This document shows, in pieces, positions 1-5,296 of a stretch of 13,372 nt of DNA. The notes beneath the pieces were generated by a model. That model had not been told where the DNA came from. It saw only the letters and a program-made list of their open reading frames with translations, and made no database searches. The first letter of the stretch is position 1. Each line of letters starts with the position of its first letter. Origin of the DNA: Rubrivivax sp. (lineage in GTDB: Bacteria > Pseudomonadota > Gammaproteobacteria > Burkholderiales > Burkholderiaceae_C). The stretch lies in assembly GCA_027484885.1 (NCBI GenBank), contig JAIXSD010000681.1:1-13372 (forward strand). Reading direction: 5' to 3'. Both the position numbers and the translations under genes were made by a program.

Positions 1-147
1 CAGGGCCTGGGCCAGCTCGGCCCGGTGCACGGTGGCGCCCACCGGCTTCAGCAGGGCCGGAGCGACCTTGAGCTGGGAAAAAGTCTCGGTGGCCGCGGCC
101 TCGCCCAAGGTGGCGGACAACAGGCGGAACAAGCCGGTATCAAGCAT
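1..147 (-). CDS. Partial CDS, N-terminal 49 residues; possible DUF1338 2-oxoadipate dioxygenase/decarboxylase
   Basis: An open frame runs from an ATG at 147-145 to the window edge without a stop, and an in-frame TGA 33 nt upstream of the ATG fixes this as the only sensible start. The visible protein begins MLDTGLFRLLSATLGEAA and ends VHRAELAQAL. It is helical and Ala/Leu-rich, with no signal peptide. No strong ribosome binding site precedes the ATG. The gene follows the aldehyde dehydrogenase on the same strand after about 127 nt. The tail RAELAQAL resembles what I recall of the N-terminal part of DUF1338 (HglS/YdcJ-like) proteins. In Pseudomonas putida HglS turns 2-oxoadipate into 2-hydroxyglutarate, two steps after the product of the neighbouring dehydrogenase. 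The family call rests on this short match and on context, so it is tentative; that a gene starts here is more secure. Confidence 0.5.
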   Translation of the reverse strand, partial: MLDTGLFRLLSATLGEAAATETFSQLKVAPALLKPVGATVHRAELAQAL

Positions 148-183
148 GGTGATGCAGGAAAAACTTCGGGGACAGATTCAAAA

Positions 184-203
184 GGAGCGGAGCGGAGCGG
201 AGC
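184..203. repeat. Four tandem copies of GGAGC
   Basis: Four perfect head-to-tail copies of the pentamer GGAGC lie in the gap between the aldehyde dehydrogenase and the downstream partial gene. No function is evident. A GC-rich stretch with short complementary CCGCC/GGCGG segments follows (about 210-245), but it lacks a U-tract and is not called as a terminator. Confidence 0.8.
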
Positions 204-274
204 GCCGAGCCGCCCGCCGCAGCCCCAGGCGGGACGGCAGGCGGGTGGTTCAAGGCCGGTCAGGCCGAGTCCGA

Positions 275-1792
275 TCAGATGTCGAACTTGACGCCCTGGG
301 CCAGCGGCAGCGAGCGCGAGTAATTGACCGTGTTGGTCGTGCGGCGCATGTACGCCCTCCAGGCGTCGGAGCCGGACTCGCGGCCACCGCCGGTTTCCTT
401 CTCGCCACCGAAGGCACCGCCGATCTCGGCGCCCGAGGTGCCGATATTGACGTTGGCAATGCCGCAGTCCGAACCGCTGGCCGAGACAAAAGTTTCGGCT
501 TCGCGGATGTCGTTGGTGAAGATGGCCGAGGACAGGCCTTGCGGCACCTCGTTCTGCAGGGCGATGGCTTCGTCCAGGGTCTTGTACTTCAGCGTGTACA
601 GGATGGGGGCGAAGGTCTCGTGCTTGACGATGTCGGTCTGCGCCGGCATGCGCACCAGGGCCGGCGTGGCGTACCAGGCGTTCGGATACTGGCTGGCCAG
701 GGCACGCTCGCCGCCGCTGACTTCACCGCCTTGCTCGCGCGCAGCGGCCAGAGCCTTCTGCATGGCCTCGAAGCTGGCGCCGTCGATCAGCGGGCCGATC
801 AGGGTGCCGGCTTCGACCGGGCTGCCGATCTTCAGCTGGGCACGGGCGCGGTCCAGGCGGGCAACCAGCTCGTCATGGATGCTCTCGTGGATGATGACGC
901 GGCGGGTGGTGGTGCAGCGCTGGCCGGCCGTGCCGTAGGCGCCGAACAAGATGCCGCGCACGGCCAGCTCCAGATCGGCGCTGGGCGTGACGATGATGGC
1001 GTTGTTGCCGCCCAGCTCGAGCAGGCAGCGGCCGAAACGCGCTGCCACGCGCGGGCCGACCGCGCGGCCCATGCGGGTGGAGCCGGTGGCCGAGACCAGG
1101 GCGACTTGCGGATGATCCACCATGGCTTCGCCCACCGCCGCGCCGCCGTTCAGCAGCTGGGACAGGTGCGCAGGCGCCGTACCGCCGGCCGCGTTGTAGC
1201 GGGCCAGGGCGCGCTCGAACAGGGCTTGGGTGGCAATGGCCGTCAGCGGGGTCTTCTCGCTCGGCTTCCAGATGCAGCTGTCACCGCAGACCAGGGCCAG
1301 GGCCGAGTTCCAGGCCCAGACGGCCACGGGGAAGTTGAAGGCCGAGATGATGCCGACCACGCCCAGGGGCAGGTACTGCTCCATCATGCGGTGGCCGGGG
1401 CGCTCGCTGGCGATGGTCAGGCCATGCAGCTGACGGCTCAGACCGACGGCGAAGTCGCAGATGTCGATCATCTCCTGCACCTCGCCCTCGCCTTCGCTGC
1501 TGACCTTGCCGGCCTCCAGCGAGACCAGGCGGGCCAGATCGGCCTTGTGCGCGCGCAGCTCTTCGCCGAACAGGCGCACCAGCTCGCCGCGCTTGGGGGC
1601 CGGCACATTGCGCCAATCGAGGAAGGCGGCATGGGCGCGCGCCACGGCGGCGCGCATGTCCTCGGCGCTGGCCTCGTGGACGGCGCCGAGCGCGGCCCCA
1701 TCGATGGGCGAGCGCACGTTCAGCGTGCCGCCGGTGAAAGCCGAGGAAGGAACGCCGAGGGCGCTCAGGAGTTCAGTGATGTGCGTAGTCAT
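275..1792 (-). CDS. amaB: ALDH7-type L-2-aminoadipate-6-semialdehyde / piperideine-6-carboxylate dehydrogenase
   Basis: This NAD(P)-dependent aldehyde dehydrogenase has 505 residues, a normal length for the superfamily. Visible active-site parts are Asn153 in AFNFP, Lys176 in WKPSEKTPL, Glu259 in LELGGNN and the catalytic Cys293 in GQRCTT. The GGNN form of the Glu motif and the C-terminal block GAFGGEKETGGGRESGSD (459-476) are typical of the ALDH7/antiquitin branch, which oxidises aminoadipate semialdehyde (in equilibrium with piperideine-6-carboxylate) to 2-aminoadipate. It should be cytoplasmic and tetrameric, from family knowledge. The ATG is preceded by GGAGAA at 8 nt spacing. It lies 15 nt downstream of the lysine dehydrogenase stop, so the two are almost surely co-transcribed and consecutive in the pathway. 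Substrate assignment is by family and context; the ALDH fold and catalytic competence are seen directly. Confidence 0.93.
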   Translation of the reverse strand: MTTHITELLSALGVPSSAFTGGTLNVRSPIDGAALGAVHEASAEDMRAAVARAHAAFLDWRNVPAPKRGELVRLFGEELRAHKADLARLVSLEAGKVSSEGEGEVQEMIDICDFAVGLSRQLHGLTIASERPGHRMMEQYLPLGVVGIISAFNFPVAVWAWNSALALVCGDSCIWKPSEKTPLTAIATQALFERALARYNAAGGTAPAHLSQLLNGGAAVGEAMVDHPQVALVSATGSTRMGRAVGPRVAARFGRCLLELGGNNAIIVTPSADLELAVRGILFGAYGTAGQRCTTTRRVIIHESIHDELVARLDRARAQLKIGSPVEAGTLIGPLIDGASFEAMQKALAAAREQGGEVSGGERALASQYPNAWYATPALVRMPAQTDIVKHETFAPILYTLKYKTLDEAIALQNEVPQGLSSAIFTNDIREAETFVSASGSDCGIANVNIGTSGAEIGGAFGGEKETGGGRESGSDAWRAYMRRTTNTVNYSRSLPLAQGVKFDI

Positions 1793-1807
1793 TGCCAGAT
1801 TCTCCGC

Positions 1808-2899
1808 TCAACCGATGCTTTCCACCTGGCGCGACTGCTGGTAGGCCTTGCCAAACTCATTGGCCAGGAACTCGGGCAGCGAGACTTCCTCTTGCGAGAC
1901 AAAGCCCGATTGCGGCAGCTTGCCCTGACGGAACAGATCGACGGCGGCGCACATGCCGGCGGCGGTGGTGATCTGGATGGCCGACAGCGGGCGGGCGCCG
2001 TCGCGCTCAGCAAAAATCTTGCGGGCAAACACTTCCTGCACCAGGCGGCCGTTCTTCATGCCCGAGACGGTCACGAAGACCAGCACCACGTCCTGCATGG
2101 TGGCCGGCATGCTCTTGCGCATGATGTCCTTGAGCAGTTCCTGGTCGTTCTTCAGGGCCAGGTCGCTCAGCAGGAACTGCATCAGGTCGCGGTGGCCGGG
2201 GTAGCGCACAGTCTTGTAATCGAGGTTCTTGACCTTGCCGGCCAGGGTTTCGCACAAGGTGCCCAGGCCGCCCGAGGTGTTGAAGGCCTCGTACTCGGTG
2301 CCGTCCAGTGAGAAATGCTCCAGGCCTTCCAGCGGCAGGGCGTCGATCTTCTCGCCGTCGTGGATGCATTCGCAGGGGTGGCAGTACTCGTTGATCAGGC
2401 CGTCCACCGACCAGGTCAGGTTGTACTTCAGCGCATTGGTCGGGAAGGCCGGCAGCGCGCCGACGCGCATCTTGACGTCGTTGAGGCTGTCGAAGCTCTT
2501 GGCCAGATGGGCGGCGACGATGCCGATGAAACCTGGGGCCAGGCCGCATTGCGGCATGAAGGCGGTGCGGGCGCCTTCGGCGATGCGCATGATCTCCTTG
2601 GTGGCGGCCACGTCTTCGGTCAGGTCGAAATAGTGGCAGCCAGCTTCCAGGGCCATGTGAGCGGCGGGAATGGCCAGTTGGTAGGGCAAGGCATTGACGA
2701 CGGCATTGAAGCCCTTGACGGTGGCGGCAGCGCCGGCGCCGATTTCGGCGATCACCTGGGTCTTGATGCCCTCGCCGGCCAGCACCGACAGAGCGGCGGC
2801 GTTCTTGTCAAACACGGTCACGTCGTAGTGGCCCGAGCCATGCAGCAGGCGGGCAATGGTTTCACCGATATGGCCTGCGCCCAGCAATGCGATCTTCAT
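1808..2899 (-). CDS. Saccharopine dehydrogenase family protein, probable L-lysine 6-dehydrogenase
   Basis: The 363-residue protein opens with a Rossmann dinucleotide-binding motif, GAGHIG (7-12). Asp31 at the end of the second strand (VTVFDKN) favours NAD over NADP. Further family blocks are CHYFDLTED (88-96) and MPQCGLAPGF (115-124), typical of the saccharopine-dehydrogenase-like fold used by bacterial lysine dehydrogenases. Lysine 6-dehydrogenase deaminates the epsilon-amino group of lysine to give aminoadipate semialdehyde, which cyclises to piperideine-6-carboxylate, the substrate of the next gene. The start is supported by TGAGGAG 7 nt before the ATG. The gene is first in the operon and is divergent from an Lrp/AsnC gene 141 nt away. 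An alternative is a saccharopine dehydrogenase acting after a lysine-ketoglutarate reductase, but no separate reductase gene is visible here. Confidence 0.85.
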   Translation of the reverse strand: MKIALLGAGHIGETIARLLHGSGHYDVTVFDKNAAALSVLAGEGIKTQVIAEIGAGAAATVKGFNAVVNALPYQLAIPAAHMALEAGCHYFDLTEDVAATKEIMRIAEGARTAFMPQCGLAPGFIGIVAAHLAKSFDSLNDVKMRVGALPAFPTNALKYNLTWSVDGLINEYCHPCECIHDGEKIDALPLEGLEHFSLDGTEYEAFNTSGGLGTLCETLAGKVKNLDYKTVRYPGHRDLMQFLLSDLALKNDQELLKDIMRKSMPATMQDVVLVFVTVSGMKNGRLVQEVFARKIFAERDGARPLSAIQITTAAGMCAAVDLFRQGKLPQSGFVSQEEVSLPEFLANEFGKAYQQSRQVESIG

Positions 2900-2931
2900 T
2901 TGATGCTCCTCAATACGGGTTGATGGACGGC

Positions 2932-2937
2932 AGTCTA
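2932..2937 (-). promoter_or_regulatory. Candidate -10 box for the lysine-degradation operon
   Basis: Reading on the minus strand, TAGACT lies about 32 nt upstream of the lysine dehydrogenase ATG, with a run of T residues about 16-17 nt further upstream as a poor -35. It is the best promoter-like sequence I see in this short gap, but the match is weak. If used, it sits at the edge of the GACG/CGTC repeat array. Confidence 0.3.
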
Positions 2938-2948
2938 GGCAGGAGCGC

Positions 2949-3016
2949 TGACGAAAAAAAGCGCGAGTTCGTCGGAATCAGCGAAGAAAATGACGAAACG
3001 TCAGCACCAATCGTCA
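2949..3016. promoter_or_regulatory. Inverted GACG/CGTC repeat array, probable Lrp/AsnC operator
   Basis: The divergent intergenic region holds GACG at 2950, CGTC at 2970, GACG at 2992 and CGTC at 3012, giving spacings of 20, 22 and 20 bp. This forms two inverted pairs with a 42-bp period, about four helical turns. The first pair extends to GACGAA...TTCGTC. An additional perfect inverted repeat, TGACG-AAA-CGTCA, lies at 2991-3003. Lrp/AsnC proteins bind as dimers of dimers to several phased sites, usually near their own gene and a divergent target. The array therefore fits autoregulation plus control of the lysine operon by metabolite levels. The repeats are seen directly; the binding protein is inferred. 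Confidence 0.6.
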
Positions 3017-3040
3017 ATTCGATTCAAACCAGGGTTTTTC

Positions 3041-3523
3041 ATGAGTCCAGCCATCCCGCCCCCGCAGCCGCCCCGCAGCACCGCCCAGGCCCGCGACCAG
3101 ACCGACCGCGAGCTGATCGCCCTCTTGCAGGCCAATGCCCGCGAGAGCACCGCCAATCTCGCGCGCAAGCTGGGTGTGGCACGCACCACCGTGGTGGCGC
3201 GCCTGGCCCGGCTGGAGGCCGAGGGGGTGCTGGTCGGCTACACCGCCAAGCTCGGCTCGGACGCGGCCGATCGCGGCGTGCAGGCCTTTGTCGGCATCAC
3301 CGTACAGCCCAAGGCCGGGCGTGAGGTGGTCAAGCGCCTCTCGGGCCTGCCCGAGCTGCGCCAGCTGGCATCCGTCAGCGGCGAGTTCGACTACATGGCC
3401 TTGCTGCGCGCCGAATCGACCATGCGCCTGGATGCCTTGCTCGACGAAATCGGCGAGATCGACGGCGTCATCAAGACCACCAGCTCGGTGGTGCTGGCCT
3501 TGCGCGTGGACCGCAGCGCCTGA
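3041..3523 (+). CDS. Lrp/AsnC family transcriptional regulator
   Basis: The 160-residue protein has a Pro-rich N-terminal tail and an AsnC-type winged helix-turn-helix (about 21-70, recognition part ARKLGVARTTVVARLARLEA). A C-terminal RAM ligand-binding domain follows (about 77-155), including the VSGEFDYMALL segment that shapes the effector pocket in this family. Length and order are standard for Lrp/AsnC. I chose ATG 3041 because AGGG lies 6 nt upstream and because an in-frame ATG at 2990 would fall inside the operator-like palindrome and add 17 atypical residues. It is divergent from the lysine dehydrogenase/aldehyde dehydrogenase operon, and such regulators commonly control the adjacent amino-acid catabolic genes. 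Lysine or a pathway intermediate is the likely effector (inference). Confidence 0.94.
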   Translation: MSPAIPPPQPPRSTAQARDQTDRELIALLQANARESTANLARKLGVARTTVVARLARLEAEGVLVGYTAKLGSDAADRGVQAFVGITVQPKAGREVVKRLSGLPELRQLASVSGEFDYMALLRAESTMRLDALLDEIGEIDGVIKTTSSVVLALRVDRSA

Positions 3524-3637
3524 GCCCCGGCGCAGGCAAACAAGCCCTGCGGCACAAGCGCACAGCTGTCAGAGTCGACGCTAGCCAAGCGGCGCCGGGA
3601 CGCGCTACGCTGCACGCTTGAGAGCAATGGGGGGTCT

Positions 3638-5296
3638 GTGTCGAATCACCAGTTTGGGTCTGCGCCCCAATTCAATCTCGCCCTGGCCAGCGGTGGCACG
3701 GGGGGGCCGCTGAAGGCGCTGATCATTGATGAGGGGGAACTGTCGCGCTCGGTGATCACCACCATGCTGCGCGATATGGGTGTGCAGCAGGTGCATGCCG
3801 TGCGCCGCCCCGAGCAGGCACGCCGGCAGATCAAGGAAGCCGGCCACGCCTACGACATCATCATCACAGAGTTCCATTTCCGCCGCCAAAGCAACCACGA
3901 CATGAGCGGCCAGGACCTGCTGGACGAGCTGCGCCAGGCGCGCGGCCTGCCCATGCAGACCATCTTCATCATGGTGACGGATGAAGCGCGCTACCAGCAT
4001 GTGGCCGATGCGGTCGAAGGCGCGCTCGATGACTACCTGCTCAAGCCCTTCACCGCCCGCCAGTTCGAGGAGCGGCTGCAGATCATCCTCGACCGCAAGC
4101 ACGCGCTGCGCGAGGTCTTTGCCGCCATCGAGGCCAACGATTACGCCGGCGCCGCCGCGCTGTGCGAGGCCATGTTCCGCGACAGCCTGAGCTACAAGGT
4201 CTATGCCGCCCGCATTGGCTCCGAGCTCTACCTGCGCCTGGGCCAGCTCGACGCCGCGCGGCGCATGTTCGAAGCCCTGCTCGAATACAAGGCCGTGCCC
4301 TGGGCGCGGCTGGGCCTGGCCAAGATCGACCTCGGCAATGCCGACACCGCCACCGCCTGCCGCAGCCTGGAGACCCTGCTGGCCGACAACCCCAGCTATG
4401 TCGATGCCTACGATGTCTACGGCCGCGCCCTGCTGGAAAGCATGGATTTCGCCGGTGCCGTCGAGATGTTCAGCAAGGCGGTGCAGATCACCCCGGGCAA
4501 TGTGGCGCGGCTGCAGAAGCTGGGCTCGCTGCAGCTCTTCCTCGGCTTCAGCGAAAACGCGCTCAAGCACCTGACCGCGGCACTCAATATCGGCTCGCAA
4601 TCGCGCTCGCTCGATTACCAGGGCCTGGTCGCCCTGGGCCTGGCCAGCCTCGACGAAGAAGAGCGCGAGGGCTGCGAGCGCGCCGCACGTTTCTTGCAAG
4701 AGGCCTTGCAGAGATTCCCGGACAGCTTCCGTGTGCGCCAGCTCTCGCTCTGCGCCGACGCGGTGCTGGCCCTGTCCGAGCGCCGCGCTGACCTGGCCCA
4801 GACCCTGATGCGCCAGCTGGCCGAGCAGCTGGACCACCCCGAGTTCAGCTTCGAGATGGGCTGCAATCTGGTCATGCTGATGGTGCGCAGCGCCGGCCGC
4901 CAGGCCATGCCCGAAGCGCGCGCCTGGACCGAGCGCGTCACCCAGCGCTTTGCCGTCTCCCGCCCGCGCACCCGCATGCTGGAGATGGCCGCGGCCGCCA
5001 TGCCGCCGATCGAAGCCATCGTGCGCAATGCCGCCGCCGGCATCAACGAAGCGGCACGCGAGGCCATGTCCCACCTGGTCAGCAAGCAGCACGAACAAAC
5101 CCTGCAGGCCCTGCTGACCCTGGCGCAACGCAGCCTGAACGCGCGCATCATCAACCTGGCCCATGCCACGCTCAGCCACCATGGCCAGCATTTGTCCGAG
5201 AGCTCGGTGCAACGCCTGCGCGGCGTGATCGACGATCTGCACAGCCGCTACACCGACGGTGGCCGGCGCTTTGTGGAGCGCGAACGTCAGCTCTGA
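3638..5296 (+). CDS. Response-regulator-like protein: atypical receiver domain with Glu at the phosphosite, plus TPR repeats
   Basis: This 552-residue cytoplasmic protein has a receiver domain (about 25-150) followed by TPR-type helical repeats (about 157-310) and a long helical C-terminal region of unknown fold. In the receiver, the acidic pair Asp31-Glu32, Thr114 (FIMVTDE) and Lys136 (YLLKPF) are kept. The expected phospho-accepting Asp is Glu78 in IIITEFHF (codon GAG at 3869-3871). The loop from Glu78 to Gly91 is 13 residues against 8 in CheY. The domain may therefore be locked in one state or read another signal. No DNA-binding or enzymatic output domain is seen, so the TPRs probably mediate protein contacts. 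The start is GTG 3638, because the nearby ATG 3627 is out of frame; the ribosome site is weak. Its stop overlaps that of the convergent CHASE2 kinase gene by 10 nt. The partner is unknown. Confidence 0.88.
   Translation: MSNHQFGSAPQFNLALASGGTGGPLKALIIDEGELSRSVITTMLRDMGVQQVHAVRRPEQARRQIKEAGHAYDIIITEFHFRRQSNHDMSGQDLLDELRQARGLPMQTIFIMVTDEARYQHVADAVEGALDDYLLKPFTARQFEERLQIILDRKHALREVFAAIEANDYAGAAALCEAMFRDSLSYKVYAARIGSELYLRLGQLDAARRMFEALLEYKAVPWARLGLAKIDLGNADTATACRSLETLLADNPSYVDAYDVYGRALLESMDFAGAVEMFSKAVQITPGNVARLQKLGSLQLFLGFSENALKHLTAALNIGSQSRSLDYQGLVALGLASLDEEEREGCERAARFLQEALQRFPDSFRVRQLSLCADAVLALSERRADLAQTLMRQLAEQLDHPEFSFEMGCNLVMLMVRSAGRQAMPEARAWTERVTQRFAVSRPRTRMLEMAAAAMPPIEAIVRNAAAGINEAAREAMSHLVSKQHEQTLQALLTLAQRSLNARIINLAHATLSHHGQHLSESSVQRLRGVIDDLHSRYTDGGRRFVERERQL

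Noticed and set aside
32..2311. 759-codon plus-strand open frame
   Set aside because: It lies antisense to the aldehyde dehydrogenase and lysine dehydrogenase genes. Its product is low-complexity Gly/Ala/Gln/Arg-rich with no domain, as expected from high-GC codon bias.
2990..3040. Earlier ATG (2990) as start of the Lrp/AsnC gene
   Set aside because: It would place the start inside the palindrome TGACG-AAA-CGTCA, has no ribosome site and adds residues unlike the family. ATG 3041 has AGGG at good spacing.
3524..3637. Possible terminator after the Lrp gene (GCAGG...CCTGC)
   Set aside because: The stem is only 5 bp and no T-run follows. No clear promoter for the TPR gene was found in this gap either.
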